64,000 nucleotides of DNA from Turnera subulata (taxonomy: Eukaryota; Streptophyta; Magnoliopsida; Malpighiales; Passifloraceae): NCBI GenBank assembly GCA_028386065.3, contig JAKUCV010001087.1, forward strand, positions 53,024-117,023, written 5' to 3'. The notes beneath the pieces were generated by a model, which saw only the letters and a list, made by a program, of their open reading frames with translations, was not told the DNA's origin and searched no databases. Positions within the stretch are counted from its first letter, which is position 1, and every line of letters begins with the position of its first letter. The position numbers and the translations under genes are program-made. Below, in pieces: positions 11,255 to 24,486 of the stretch.

Positions 11255-12841
11255 GTTTTTGTGAGTGCTGCAAGTCCTAACATTGCTTTTTGATGGTCTC
11301 CTCTGTATGTCTCTCTCGCTCTTGGATTTTCTGCCTCCAATTCCTTTCTTTTTCTGTATTCTCGTAGCTTCCCTTTGTCCCCAAGTATTTGTTCCAATCT
11401 TTTTGTGTATTTTGAGTTGTTCTCAACAGTGGAACACAGACAAAGTATCTTTTCTCTTCAGCTTAGCTTTTATCCAAGATCCAATTTTCTCATGTGCTTA
11501 TGGAAAAATTTCTCAAACTACATATTGTGTTGGACATGCATAACGCTCCCAAGCTAACATACCATCATTTGAAGTTTGCATTCTCTACCACTCGATAGCA
11601 TAGAAGGGCTTGGTTGCGCCGACCTATGTATCCTAGGGAAGAAAAATATTACCCCCTTGTGGACCCAGTGGTGGAGCTTCAAGCTCAAGTGATTTGAGCA
11701 GCTATTGGTTTTGTATTTGTGAATTAGTTGGTCCCTTTCACTCCAGGCGTGGCAGCCGTATGGTTAAAGGTATATTGCTACCTTTCTGCGGTGATTACGG
11801 TGAGTTGGGAAGAAACCTGAAGATGCATTGCGAAGTGGAGGGGACCAGAGCGAGGGGAAGGTTTTTATACTTTAGCTGCCATCATTGAGCGCACTACTTT
11901 AGGCCGCAAACATCATTGCCAAAACCCCAACAATCTAATGATTATATTAAGTATCTCGTGTATTTCCATTAACACGCCTCACTGTCATGTTCAAGGTGAT
12001 CACTGATCAGCGAATATTGGTCAAAATTTACTTTTCATCCGCGGTGGATAAAATAGGACTTCGTTTGCCAGAGGTGTGTTGATCATTTTCTGGTTGGTTG
12101 GAATATTTGTAAAAGAGGGTCATGTTTCAAAGACCACGTTAAACAGGGGGACAAGCAGGCAGGGGAAAATCTTCACGATCTCAAGATCTTTCATCCATGA
12201 TGAGAGTTTCTCCAACTGGAGCAACACTTTGCCCTTTATCGTGACACAGGAACTAGCCCAGCTGGGATGTCTCAATCCGCCGTGATGTCTTTTTTTAGTG
12301 GTTTGTCCTAATAACCCGAAACCTCTAGCGCATTGGGAAAGCATGACCCCTTGGATATGCCATTAAACTGTAAGCTGTTGGCGATGTGGTGATTTCTAAC
12401 TGCCTAGGAAAGGGATTGGTGTTCTAACGAAACTATATCTTTTTTAATCAATCTAACCAAACTATACTAACCTACGATAATCCCATAACTTGAGAAGATG
12501 TTTTGTCGTAGAGCTAGAATAGAAAATCAGATCTGCAAAATTTTGGTCTAAAAAAACCCATGATAATAAACGACTTATTCATAAAAGGAAGAAATGGTTC
12601 AATTAGAACTTCTTGTAACATTTGGTCCGTGCTCCATAGTTTGGAAAGAGATGCTAACCTTATCAAATCATGCGCTTAATCACACCAACCAATCAATTAA
12701 CTGGCACTAAACGGAATGTAGGCCCTAATCATGATTAGAAGCCACCATGCAAAAGCGAGAGAATCAAGCTAATGATACCCTCGAATTTCACAATATCTCA
12801 TGCGACACGAGCTCTCCTCTTCTTTACCAGAAAACTAATAC
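11255..12841. other. Intergenic
   Basis: TOC34 3' UTR and about 1.5 kb of low-complexity intergenic DNA. Short open frames at 11265-11557 and 11694-12344 show no domain or splice logic. I see no RNA gene. Confidence 0.5.
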
Positions 12842-12848
12842 TATAAAA
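12842..12848 (+). promoter_or_regulatory. TATA box of the DUF1295 gene
   Basis: TATAAAA located 110 bp before the ATG at 12958, implying a leader of roughly 80 nt. Confidence 0.55.
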
Positions 12849-12957
12849 CCAGGAGGCCTCCCTAAGCAAGAGCCAGTAGTAGGTGTAGGACTAGAAAGCA
12901 AGAACTACTACCTCCAGGAGCTAACATCAAATCTTAAAGAAGCACACACCCACCACC

Positions 12958-14221
12958 ATGAGCCGTAATCTAAAAAGAGCCTTGGTTGCCTTCTTAGTTC
13001 CTCTCCCTTCAATCCTCTTCTTCCTCACATTTCTCAACCATTACAATGCCAGCATCAGTAATGCCACTCCTCTCTCTCCATTGTGGACGTGGTGCGTTGA
13101 CCACCCTCCCCTCCTGGTCAACCTCCTCTTCTTCCTCAACGTCAATATCCTCTTCTGGGTCATCGGCCAAATCCAAAACAGCCACTGGGTATATCTCCTT
13201 TACGCCCCATTTTTCCTAAAAGTTTTGGTTTTTGGTCGTTGAAAGTTTTCTTTGGTTGATTTACTGTTTCTTTTGTGTGTGTGTGTGTGTATGTGTAGAT
13301 GATCGATTTGTACTGGACTGTGATACCAGTAATGCTTGGGTATTACTACGCAAAGCACCCATTGGGGCAATATACATTATGGAGGTCAAGGATCGTAATG
13401 GCATTGACTTGGGTTTGGAGTTTGAGGCTAACCCATAACTATTTCAGGAGGGAAAAGTGGCAATGGGGTGCCAGAGAAGATTGGCGGTTCAACGATATGC
13501 GTTCTCAGTATGGCAAGCACTGGTGGTGGATTTCTTTTTTCTCTGTTTACCTCTCTCAACAGGTAATGAACTCTGCTTCGTTAGTGGTGGTGTTTACTCG
13601 GGTTAGCTAAATCAATCTAACTTCGATATGTATGTGCTTGATGAATTGCCCCAACGAGCTTTGTATACCGGAAGAAGTTTAAATTATGTTACTTTGTGGA
13701 GTAATTTTCTGTTTCTCATTTGGGTTCTGTGAATTTTTCAGGTGTTCTTGATTGGAATATGTCTTCCGCTTTATATTGTTCACTCGGTTGATAAGCCACT
13801 GAATGTGTGGGATTCTATTGCGGTTGCTATCTGCCTGAGTGGCATTGTAATAGCCTACTTTGCAGATACTCAACTCCATGATTTTGTGACAAGAAATGAG
13901 AAGTTGAAAGAGCTTGGAAAGCCAGTGGTCCCAAATCTTGATAGGGGCTTGTGGGGTTACTCTAGGCACCCAAACTACTTTGGGGAACAGTTGTGGTGGT
14001 GGGGGCTGGTTGTATTCGCATGGAACCTGGGACATGGATGGACCTTTGTTGGGGCTCTTGTTAATAGCATGTGCTTGGCCTATGTGACTGTGCTGGTGGA
14101 ACAACGAATGCTGAAACAAGAGTACAGAGTTCAAGCCTATAAGGTGTATCAGAAGACTACTTCAGTTTGGATCCCTTGGTTCAAGTCATCATCCTTTGCC
14201 ACAAAAGATAAGAGCACTTGA
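12958..14221 (+). CDS. DUF1295 / steroid 5-alpha-reductase-like membrane protein
   Basis: Three exons: 12958-13188, 13299-13562, 13742-14221; 324 aa. This is a multi-pass membrane protein of the DUF1295 family (3-oxo-5-alpha-steroid 4-dehydrogenase C-terminal fold). The hallmark is in the last exon: GLWGYSRHPNYFGEQLWWWG, followed by a hydrophobic stretch and the EQRML...Y..YQ.TTS.WIPW tail. This motif is shared with isoprenylcysteine methyltransferases and sterol reductases, where it binds cofactor. The substrate of the plant family is not established to my knowledge. The N-terminus has two hydrophobic segments. Intron 1 ends in a (GT)n tract (about 13274-13290) just before its acceptor, an unusually purine-containing run where a polypyrimidine tract would be expected. 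Confidence 0.85.
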
Positions 14222-15320
14222 TCTGGTTTATGTTTCCCTGCTAAAATTTTTCGTTACTGTACCTCCCTGCGTTGCAGAGTATAATATGTTGTTTATCACG
14301 GGTTGTTCATGTACTTGCTCTTTTGCATTCGTTTCTGTGTAGTATCAGTAAGAAATTGTATATTTTCTTCCAATTTGTTATTAAGGGCTGTGACAATACT
14401 CAAGTTCCACATTGGTGACATATAACTTTCACCAGTCCAAACAAATATTGAAGGGGATAAATGTTTTATCTGTCAAAGAAGAAGGTTTTGTGATGTTTGA
14501 TGTAACAAAATGGAAGTGTAATGATGTTCTTCATGGTGCACGCAGTGACTGGAAAAGGAATCACGAATGTGTCTACTCTATTCCTCTAATTTAAGACGCG
14601 TCGTAGCTGAAATTTTTTTTGGATCTCAAAATCGTCAACAGGCAGGTCCGTGATGGTGATGGGCCTGGCACATAAAATTCAGCTGCCCCATAGAAATTTG
14701 GTGGGTAAGGACTACCTTGGGCCGCGTAGCGGAGAATAATGATGGTAGCATGAAACTTCAACATCAAAAATAATCAAAGATCAATCCCCAAAGTAACGGG
14801 GGGGAATCAACCAACGATCACTTCTAAAATAATAAAGAGTGGTCAATTCAGTTGGTGAAGAAAATAAAAGCACATGAATCCTTCTGGCGCTTGATGAATG
14901 ACCGACGAAATTTCTAAGCATATGGCAAAGGAAGACAATGAAATAAATTTAATAAAATGAGTGCTGATTGATTTGATTGGTAAAAATCATAAATTTTTAG
15001 AAATGAGCTTTCTTTGGGGAAATAAAATGTGTATTGTTAGTTGATCACGATTTGTTATGCAACAACTTGAGCATGCCAAAATTTTTCAAGAGATTGCAGT
15101 GAAAACACCAGAAAGGCAGACTCACGGTTGTGTTATCGATTAGGGGAACCAAAAATATGCACGTGAGTGAGCTCTGTTGTCGTCTGTTTGTCGTTTAACT
15201 TCAAGAGCAAAACTTCTCATAGCTTTGGGAAGAGCAACACTTTAGTTTGTCATAACTCATAAGGTGAACCAGAGCAGCAGATAAACAATTTGTCCCGTGG
15301 CCAAGAATCGTTTAAAGACC
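14222..15320. other. Intergenic and phosphatase promoter
   Basis: 3' UTR of the DUF1295 gene followed by about 900 bp without a supported gene. No clear TATA box was found before the ATG at 15321. Confidence 0.45.
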
Positions 15321-17012
15321 ATGGTGAATCAAAACAGAACATGGCCTTCCATTTCTTACACTGGAGCATGGTTGGTCTTCCTCTTCTCTCTCTGCTATAT
15401 TCTACCAAACCCTGTAATGGGTACCCAGCAAAAGCTGCGCTTTGGGGCAGAAGGAGAGTTCAAGATACTTCAAGTGGCTGACATGCACTATGGGACTGGC
15501 AGCGACACCGGTTGTCTTGATGTGCTTCCAACCCAGAAACCTTGCTCTGACCTCAACACCACTGCCTTTCTTGACCGCATGATTCGAGCTGAGAAGCCCA
15601 ATCTCATCGTTTTCACAGGTAATATGCATTGCCTCTTCTCTTGTTCAGTTCTACGAGTTTAATAATTTATGCCTTGGATTCTAACATTTTTGTTCCCCTC
15701 TTTTGGGAACTAGCTCTACTGAGCAACTACTTCTATTATTCATTTGGGCATGTGGGTTCTCTCAAAGCCGGCAAGTGATTGGTTCTTGCCTTGAACGATC
15801 ATTTGTATTATCTGAAACGAGCAATGTACTGGTTAATTATTTTGTCATGATTAGCCTTTTATTGTGGAAGTTGACCCTTGCAAGAATTCACTTTATGTTC
15901 AGGGGATAACATATATGGACGCGATGCAAAAGAACCCACAATTTCAATGGATGCTGCATTTAGGCCAGCAATTACATCAGGCATTCCATGGGTTGCTATT
16001 TTGGGAAACCATGACCAAGAATCCTCCCTTTCAAGGGAAGAGGTCATGAAATATATTGTTGGCCTCAAGAACACTCTTTCTAAAGTCAATCCTCCGGAGG
16101 CAAAAAGAATTGATGGGTTTGGGAACAATAACTTGGAGATTGGCGGTGTAAAGGGTTCGAAGTTCCAGAATAAATCAGTTCTTAATCTTTACTTCCTGGA
16201 TAGCGGAGATTACCCTTCATTTCCATTGATTCCTGGGTATGATTGGATCAAAGGCTCTCAGCAGAATTGGTTCAAGAAAACTTCTGAAAAGCTCCAGGTA
16301 CCTACTGGCCAAACTAGTGGATGTCTTTTTTGTGCATATACAATTTGTAATTTTAGACTGGTATACCAACTATTGGTTTTGAATCTAGCAGAACGCTCAT
16401 TGTCTACTACACAATTTAGTGGCTAGTCTGATCACTGAAATCCGGAATTATATTGTGTATTAAGCAACATCTAGCTTGTTTTATACCTCAAGGCTATCTG
16501 TGGTCGACTAATTTTGTCCACCTTTCATACAGAAAGCATACATGAGCGACCCAGAGGCCCAAAAAGGACCTGCACCGGGGCTTGTGTACTTTCACATCCC
16601 ATTGCCTGAATTTAGAAAAATAGATGCATCATCCTACATAGGCCAGAAGCAAGAGGTCGTTGGCGCTCCAATTTGGAACTCTGGTTTCTTCAAGACCATT
16701 TCAAATTCCGGGGATGTCAGGGCTGTTTTCGTTGGCCACGATCATGTGAATGACTTTTGTGGTAACATGGGTGGTATAGAGCTGTGCTATGCTGGAGGAT
16801 TTGGATACCATGCTTATGGGAAGGCCGGCTGGTCAAGGAGGGCAAGGGTGGTGGTAGCATCTTTGGAAAAGACTAAAGAAGGAGATTGGGGAGCAGTAGA
16901 GTCCATCAAAACATGGAAGCGCCTTGACGATGAACAGCTCACGACAATAGACAGTCAGATTCTCTGGAGTAAGAGTTCTGCGGGTAGTTCATTGCCTAGT
17001 AATCCTAGCTAG
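15321..17012 (+). CDS. PAP29: Purple acid phosphatase, PAP29 type, copy 1
   Basis: Three exons: 15321-15618, 15903-16297, 16533-17012; 390 aa. It is a secreted metallophosphoesterase of the PAP27/28/29 group (often labelled 'probable inactive' because motif I departs from the GDxG consensus). An N-terminal hydrophobic segment (WLVFLFSLCYIL) acts as a signal. Metal-site motifs are ADMHYG (motif I), GDNIY (GDxxY, keeping the metal-binding Tyr), GNHDQES, FHIPLPEF and GHDHVND, so the five blocks are all represented. The ATG at 15321 is preferred; the frame extends a little upstream only through a GTG. It is the partner of the gene at 21164, with the same intron positions and phases. An earlier in-frame start could exist in an unseen leader exon. 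Confidence 0.88.
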
Positions 17013-18446
17013 TCCATTGTCTCTGTTGTCTTCTTCTGTTTTAGATCCTGATCATATCTGTCAGTGTTTACCCAGTCTCTTTTGCAAGTTTGTAACATAG
17101 AGCTAGGCCTGTGTAATTCTACTTGTTTGTATTGTGCATTCACATAGAGTTCGTTCCCACAAAGAATCATGTTATTGAACTCAGCCAACAATTTGGTCCT
17201 GTCTTTTGAGACCATTGTATAAGACGTTGATCCATGTAAGACTCTCTAATAAAGCAGCTCTGGAATGGAGAACTAAAATTATAGTTTGGAAAAGGTTTCA
17301 GTTCTAATCGGATTGTTTTGTTTCCTGATGTAGATTGTTGATGAAAGACAGGTTGGGATGCAGCAGGCTACAGTAATAGCCAATGTGATATCATAGGATA
17401 AACTAAGTCTATCTGATGAACTTAGTTGTAATTTCCTGGATGCGAGACAAACTGTCCAATTCTACAGGTAGTAAAATCTTTGGCCTACAGATCGCCAAAA
17501 GAGAACAAAGGTTCACGGACTTTATTCTAACTAATGCCCAGAAAAGGTTAAGAATTTGAGTAATTTTTTGCCTATGTACCCCATCTAGACTTCATTTTAC
17601 ATTTGTTTTTTCAGGGAAACTGTCAGTACTTTTCAAGTTGTATTCGGCAAGCCGGCAAGAGAGCTTCATGTCCAGATCATCCTTAAAAGAAGATTCATAT
17701 GGTCGTAATCTTGAAATAAGACAGATTAGAAAATGATTCTTCCATCTCATTTTAGTATTGGCCTCCTCAACTGTTCACCCGTGTTCCAAATCACAGCGTA
17801 TTTGCCATTTCGCCAAGACAGAATAATATATTTAGATTTCATAGATTGTAATGAACCCAGTTGATCATTTAATTTAATAGATCACTAGAGTTCAAAAAAA
17901 GGTATCAATATTCAGTAACATAAAAAGACACTTGATGGAATGCCCAAGTTTTCTTTAAAGCCTCTCTTGCCATCGCCAATCTGATTCTTATATTAGAGTT
18001 GACACCAGCTCCATGGACAATTGAAGAATAATACTTGACAGAAATTTTGGGAACTCATTTTGCCAGTCCAAAATGTATTCGCCAATTCATCCAAGATTTC
18101 CCAGAACCTTTTGGTTGCTTGGCAGTAGAAGAAAACAGGAAACGATATGTTCCTTGTATATGAACCAATAAAAAAGAGTAGTGCTTGCCTGCTTTGGTAT
18201 TTTTTCTGCCAATGCCAAAGAGTTAGTTGTCAGTTGTCACATTGTTCTTGCATGTTCAAAAGAGAAAAAGACTTGTTCTTCTTTGCAGTTTTAAACAATT
18301 TGGGCAGGCAGAGAGACAACATAAAAAGCAAGACCGTTGAGAACTCAGTCTTTCCCATTAATATCAGACCTGGCTCTCTGTACTAAGATACTATGAACGG
18401 ATAACTGTACTACGGACTTTTATACTTGCTTAGTTGCTTAAATAAA
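17013..18446. other. Intergenic between phosphatase copies
   Basis: 3' UTR then AT-rich DNA. Short frames show no domain. The LINE begins at its right end. Confidence 0.45.
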
Positions 18447-18447
18447 T

Positions 18448-20701
18448 AGAAAGGGTGATCCCTTGTCTCCATACCTCTTTATACTAGCATCAGATACGTT
18501 TTCTAGATTAATAATGGATAGTGTTCAGCGTGGTGAATTTAAAGGAATTAAAGTTGGAAGATTTTGTCCAATTTTGAGTCATGCTTTTTACGCTGACGAT
18601 ACTTGTGTTTTTACAGAGGCAAGTGCAGATCAAGCAAGGGTGGTTATGAGTCTGATTAGGCAGTTCAGTTTGGCATCAGGTTTGGATATTAATTTTGGAA
18701 AATCTAGTCTGTATTATAGTTCAAATGTTCCACCTTCTTTAAGGCAGGAAATTGAGATGCTAATGAGAATTCGACCAGCAGATAAACATGACAGCTACTT
18801 GGGATTTCCAACTTTCTGGGGAAGGTCCAAGTCTTACATCTTCAGTTTCTTAAAGGAAAGAATGGAACAAAAAGTCAGTGCTTGGAAGCAAAGGCTACTA
18901 ACCCCTGCGGGTAGGGAGGTTTTGATTAAAGCAGTTCTAACAGCAATTCCTAGTTATATAATGTCGGTGGTGAAATTGCCTAAGAAGATATGCAATGACT
19001 TGCTTAGTTTAGTGATTAAATTCTTCTGGTCTCAAGACATTTCTCACAAAAAGATACATTGGACCCGGAAAGAAATCCTAGTTCTTCCTAAATCTCAAGG
19101 AGGACTGGGATTTAGGGATTTTGAATCTTTCAATCTAGCTATGCTTGCTAAGCTAAGCTGGAGAATGATTCAAAACCCTAATGCATTCTGGGTTCAAATC
19201 TTAAAGGGGAAATATTACATGAGAACTGAATTTTTAAAAGCTAAACAAGGGAGTAGGGCATCATGGATATGGAGTAGTATTCTGAAGGGTAGGGATGTGA
19301 TTATTCAAGGTCTTAGGAAAAATATAGGGGATGGTGGTGCCACTAGGATATGGGACGATCCTTGGCTCCCTAAACCCCCCTCTTTTAAACCTGAGAGCTT
19401 GAATAATCACTTGTTCAGAGGTTATTTTGTGTCTGATCTGATTAATCCAAATACTCTGTGCTGGAAACATGATCTTTTGAGGGATTGTTTTCCTAGTCAA
19501 GACAGGAAGCTGATTGAATCTATTGCCATTGGGAAACATGTCAAGGATTACTGGATTTGGCATTATTCCAGAGATGGAAATTATAATGTAAAGTCTGGTT
19601 ATAATTTGATTATGGACTCCTTTAGGATCCAAAATCCCTTGAATTTTCCTAATGGCAATGATATTCCCTCAGCTTTTTGGAAATTGTTGTGGAACTTGAA
19701 ATTAATCCCAAAAGTTGCTAATTTTATTTGGAGAATTGCTTGGGGTGCTTTAGCAGTTAATAGTAACTTGGTTAGAAGGAATTTGAGTATGAATCCTTCT
19801 TGTCCTTTTTGTGTGGATGAAGTAGAGACTGTGGAGCATTGTTTATTCTTTTGTCCGCATGCCAGCATGACCTGGTTTGGTTCCAGTCTTGGTTTACGTT
19901 TCGACAGTTCTAGATTTACGAATTTTGTGCAGTGGTGGATGGATATGCTAAATCATACAGGATCTAATTCATCCTTTTTTGAGAATACTGCTTACATTTT
20001 GTGGCATATCTGGTGCACTAGGAATAATAGTCTTTTTTCTAATACAAGTCCTAATCCATATACTACTTTGCACAGGATTAGAGACTCTGACTTTGGTAAA
20101 GCTAGTTGCTCGCTTCCTTTTGTCCAGGTCAATAACAATATGGACCTGGAAACATCTTCTGCCCCTCAAAGATGGTGTAGGCCAAGTGCTAACACAATCA
20201 AGATAAATGTGGATGCTAGTTGGGTGAGCAGAGACGCAGGTGCTGGTATTGGTATTATTTGCAGAAACAATCAAGGCGCTCTTATTGATGGTCTAGCTCT
20301 TATTAGAAAGAGCCAATCTGCCTCTGCAGCTGAAGCGGAAGCAGTGCGAGAGGCGGTCCTTCTTGCTCAAGCGAGAGACTTCACTATGGTGGAGATTGAA
20401 ACCGGCTCAAAGAATGTTGTCATGGCTATTGAGAACAAGTCTCAACCTGATGTTGCGGCCAAGACTATTATTCAGGATATTCAGTCTCGTTTAGCGTCTT
20501 TATCTAATGTTTCTGTTAAATTCGTACCGAGGACAGCTAATATAGTGGCAGATTGGATTGCAAAGTCAGTGAGAAGGACTCAATGTCCTCCACACTGGAT
20601 TAATGCGCCTCCCTCTGAGTTGAGGGATCTTTTGTATATGGACCTGATGTACTCTTAAATTTATTATTAATACATATCATCTGATGTTCAAAAAAAAAAA
20701 A
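18448..20701 (+). mobile_element. 5'-truncated L1-clade LINE
   Basis: Begins inside the reverse transcriptase at the (R)KGDPLSPYLF motif and ends with a poly-A run (20690-20701), the classic signature of incomplete target-primed reverse transcription. ORF1, the endonuclease and the N-terminal half of RT are missing. I compared the flanks and found no convincing target duplication. It lies in the sense direction between the two phosphatase genes. Confidence 0.85.
18463..20658 (+). pseudogene. LINE ORF2 C-terminal part: RT, zinc-knuckle (zf-RVT) and RNase H
   Basis: An uninterrupted frame of about 730 codons. Order of domains: the second half of RT with the catalytic FYADD box (near residue 41); the thumb/connection region with the usual LGFPTFWGRSK and GLGFRDFESFN motifs; the zf-RVT domain (FWKLLWNLKLIPKVANFIWR, then SCPFC...E...HCLFFCPHA); and a plant-type RNase H (RVT_3) with INVDASW, EAEAVREA and ADWIA. 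It has no start codon of its own because it is 5' truncated, but it carries no stop or frameshift, which suggests recent insertion. It cannot transpose alone. Confidence 0.88.
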
Positions 20702-21163
20702 GAAAAAAGGGAATTCAATTAAATGACTTGCTAGCTACCACATTTACTTCTGTTTCTGAATCAGAATCCAAATCTTCTAAATTGAAGAATTGCATTTAAT
20801 GCATTATTAAAGTTCCACAACATTCATCCATTTACAAACAGGGCCAGGGCCCCCTTCCCCACGGTACAACCCAATTGTTCAGAGATTAATTAATAAAGAG
20901 GTTAGTTGTTACTACTAGCTTTCAGATCAACCGATAGATCTTTTAACGAAACGGGAAAAGATTGTGCCAAAATATCGGAGAATATCTCGAGCATAATTTA
21001 GTAAATGAAGCCAATCCTGTTACAATTACAAGCTTAGGTTGTCGTCTTCTAACTTGGTTCGTGACTTTGACTTCCTCCTCCAGCTCCTAACACACAGAGC
21101 TTAACTCCTATTTATAGTGTACTAAGATTATTCTAACCGTGCAATGCAACCTTGTGCATAGAA
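20702..21163. other. Intergenic, promoter of phosphatase copy 2
   Basis: The bases 'ctatttatagtgtac' at about 21109-21123 contain TATTTATAG, a plausible TATA box roughly 50 bp before the ATG. Nothing else is recognised. Confidence 0.4.
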
Positions 21164-22742
21164 ATGCGAAGAACAATGACAGACAAGAGCAGAACATGTC
21201 TTCCACTTCCTCGCTTGTTGGGTGTCTTGCTCGCTTTGTGTGTATTGGTCCCTGAATTTGTCTTGGGTGTGAAACAAGAGCTGCGATTTGGGAGAACTGG
21301 AGAGTTCAAGATACTGCAAGTGGCTGACATGCACTATGCAGATGGCAAGACCACCGGTTGCCTTGATGTGTTCCCATCCCAGATGCCCACTTGCTCTGAT
21401 CTCAACACCACCGCCTTTGTAAAGCGAATGATCCAAGCAGAGAAACCAGATTTCATCGTTTTTACTGGTAAGTAAAGTAACCCTTTCTCTTAGTAGTACT
21501 CTCTTATCTTCACAGTTTTCAAGATTTTGAAGTTGCTTATAGTGGTTTATCAATAGAAAAGATTAAGACTTTGGATATTATATGTGTTTCCCTCTTGTGT
21601 GGCAGGGGATAATATCTATGCATTTGATTGCACGGATGCTGCAAAGTCATTGGATGCTGCATTTGCGCCTGCAATTGCATCAAAGATCCCCTGGGCCGCT
21701 GTTTTGGGGAACCATGATCAAGAATCCACCTTGTCCCGAGAAGGGGTCATGAAGCATATTGTGGGACTTAAAAATACCCTCTCTCAGCTCAATCCGGTAG
21801 AGGCACATGTTATTGATGGTTTTGGGAATTATAACTTAGAAATTGGTGGGGTTAAAGGTTCGGAATTTGAAAATAAATCGGTGCTTAACCTTTACTTCCT
21901 TGATAGTGGAGATTATTCCACTGTCCCATCAATTCCTGGCTATGGTTGGATTAAACCCTCTCAACAGTTTTGGTTCCAGCGGACTTCTGCAAAGCTTCGG
22001 GTATTGATCAAACCCTCTCCTTTTCCCATTAATTCTTAGGTGATTAAATGAGATACTTTAGCCATTTTTAGTAGAAAGCTTGCTACTTTCTTCTCTAAGC
22101 AACATTCTTTAGTTCGTTTGATTATGGTGAATGGCTGGTGCTACTACTAGGATCCACATTAAGCAGATAAATTTAACTTGTTCTTCGTGTTATGCCGTAA
22201 TTATGAGCTGTTGGCTTACTATTTTTCCCTGTTCGATTTAGAGGGCATACATGAGCAAGCCATTTGCTCAGAGAGGACCTGCTCCTGGCCTTGCGTACTT
22301 TCACATCCCACTGCCTGAATTTGCTTCTTTTGATTCATCAAACTTCACCGGGGTGAAACAAGAAGGCATTAGCTCTGCTTCTGTCAACTCAGGCTTCTTC
22401 ACAACCATGGTAGAGGCTGGTGATGTTAAAGCTGCTTTCACAGGCCACGATCACCTGAATGACTTCTGCGGTGAGCTAACTGGTATTAAACTTTGCTATG
22501 CTGGGGGTTTTGGATACCACGCCTATGGAAAGGCTGGATGGGATAGAAGGGCAAGAGTTGTGGTAGCGTCTTTGGAAAAGACAGAGAAAGGAGGCTGGGG
22601 AGCTGTCAAGTCCATCAAAACATGGAAGCGCCTTGATGATAAACAACTCACTGCCATTGATGGTATGGTACTCTGGAGCAAGCGCCAGGCGGGTAATTTG
22701 TTGCTGAACAACTACTCTTTTTACAAGTTTGTTCGATGCTGA
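21164..22742 (+). CDS. PAP29: Purple acid phosphatase, PAP29 type, copy 2
   Basis: Three exons: 21164-21467, 21606-22000, 22242-22742; 399 aa. Paralogue of 15321-17012 with the same intron phases and an identical 395-nt middle exon. The signal segment is LLGVLLALCVLVPEFVLG. Motifs are ADMHYAD, GDNIY (the Tyr is retained), GNHDQES, FHIPLPEF and GHDHLND, so predicted metal ligands match copy 1. The C-terminus is 9 residues longer overall and ends in a different, hydrophobic tail (NNYSFYKFVRC). A second in-frame ATG lies at 21176. Likely apoplastic or vacuolar phosphatase; the substrate is unknown. Confidence 0.88.
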
Positions 22743-24370
22743 AATAGAATGTAGGCATATGGTGGATAATAGGTCCCTGTAGAGCCTCATAAACACCATA
22801 GGTTGCCTAGTACTACCTGAAGACGTGATTAACAACTGATATATAACATGAATCTTGGTTGGGAGATTGGTGCTTTCTTCCTATTTGCTTCTGTTTCACA
22901 TAGTTGAGACCAATCTACTAACCTTAAGATTGACGAATAAGAGAACTTACTGATGCCAATAAGCATCATCCATAATAAAAGGCTTTTTCCATCCCTTGAG
23001 GACGCTTATAAGCTAATTGTGTTATCAACTTCTCAAATAAAAACAAAGAAAGGGGAAGAAGGAAGTTTCTCTCTTTCATCGTATGCGGTGAATTAAGATT
23101 GGTGGAATCTTTTCTATGTCGAACCGTCAGCATATTAAGCCAAATTGTGGGTTAAAGTATGCACTGTTCGGCATGTTCTCTGCACCATCTTCTGTATATA
23201 TGAAGCTAAAGCCTGATAATTCTTCTTGGAGAACAAGATGATTCTTTTAGAGGAACAATACAGAAAATGAAACAATGGGGTGTCTAGGGTATTTTGCATT
23301 TTTCTTCTATCAATAACTTTGATTTGTCTGCATTATTATCTGTTAAACTGGCCTTTTATTGTACAGGCTGGGTGGTCCTTTTCTTTAGCGTTCCTCTTTC
23401 ATTTACCTATGCTTCTTTGCATTGAACAGGGGCTCGTAGGAAGAAACAGGTTGGTGGCGCTTGAGGGTTAGGCAATATGACACTGCCATACTGAACCGAG
23501 CAGAGGTGCCAGCATCACTGCCACAGGGGAGAAAGTTAAGAACTTCATTGCCATTGTTTTGAAAGCTTTTTCTTGACATACTGATACATCAGATATTGTG
23601 TCACATAGCAAATGAAAGCCATCTAAGTAGTTCAATAAATTGTTTGTAAATTGTACCGATTTCTGGAGATGCAACATGGCTGATGCATGCTTTATTAGAC
23701 TGCTATCGTCTGTGATCAGTTGCAATAGCCGGGTGTTTCTTGATGAATTTGGGTGTTGCTTGATTCGACCCATTTAATAACAAAATTAAATGTATCATGA
23801 ACTCTAACCTACTAATTTGGTAGCGCCTTTCTACTTCTTACATTCAGATATTAAACAGAACTCATGCAGATCCCATATGTACCGCATACTGATCTATTTC
23901 AGATGCAAGTGCTATCTTTTGTAAGCCAACTGTTAAAATGTCACAAGAAGGCATTAGTAATCCGGGTCATGGCATTGAATGTGAAGAAATGACACTGAAA
24001 CTAGCATATACATCTCACATTTGACATGAACAATGCCCCCAGTCTAAATTAAGGCCATTTTCATGGGCTTTTATGTGCCCCAACAGCCTACACTGTGTGG
24101 ACCACATAAATGAGGTGCAGTTCAACTTCTAATAGGCTCTCTTGGTTTGTAATCAACCCAAGTAGCAGCCAGCAACAGCTAGTAGCAATCATCTTCTCCT
24201 AGACAACTTCCCGATGTTGATTGTTTGTCATGACCATAAGATAATGAATCTCCTTCCATTATTAGTAGATGGTAATGACTATTTCAAGATAAGCCACCGG
24301 ATCCCCCCGTTCCTTGACCATGCACTATTGTCCAGGCCGCCGGCTGCAGCTGTGTACTTCTTCATACTCT
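22743..24370. other. Intergenic
   Basis: About 1.6 kb between the phosphatase and the Kazal cluster. Short frames at 23280-23773 have no recognisable domain. A weak TATA-like CTATAAG occurs at 24374-24380, about 105 bp before the first Kazal ATG. Confidence 0.4.
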
Positions 24371-24486
24371 TTTCTATAAGACAGTCCATCTTTTCCCATC
24401 ACACGGCATTATTTCCACTCTTTACAAAACTAACCAAAAACCCTTAAACAACAAATTTTCTCCATTGCTTACATTAGTCAATCAAC

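Noticed and set aside
19261..19868. Minus-strand frames within the LINE
   Set aside because: Shadows of the sense-strand RT/RNase H frame.
18400..20730. Target duplication of the LINE
   Set aside because: Short A-rich matches on both sides (such as AGAAAGGG versus AGAAAAAAGGG) are indistinguishable from poly-A slippage.
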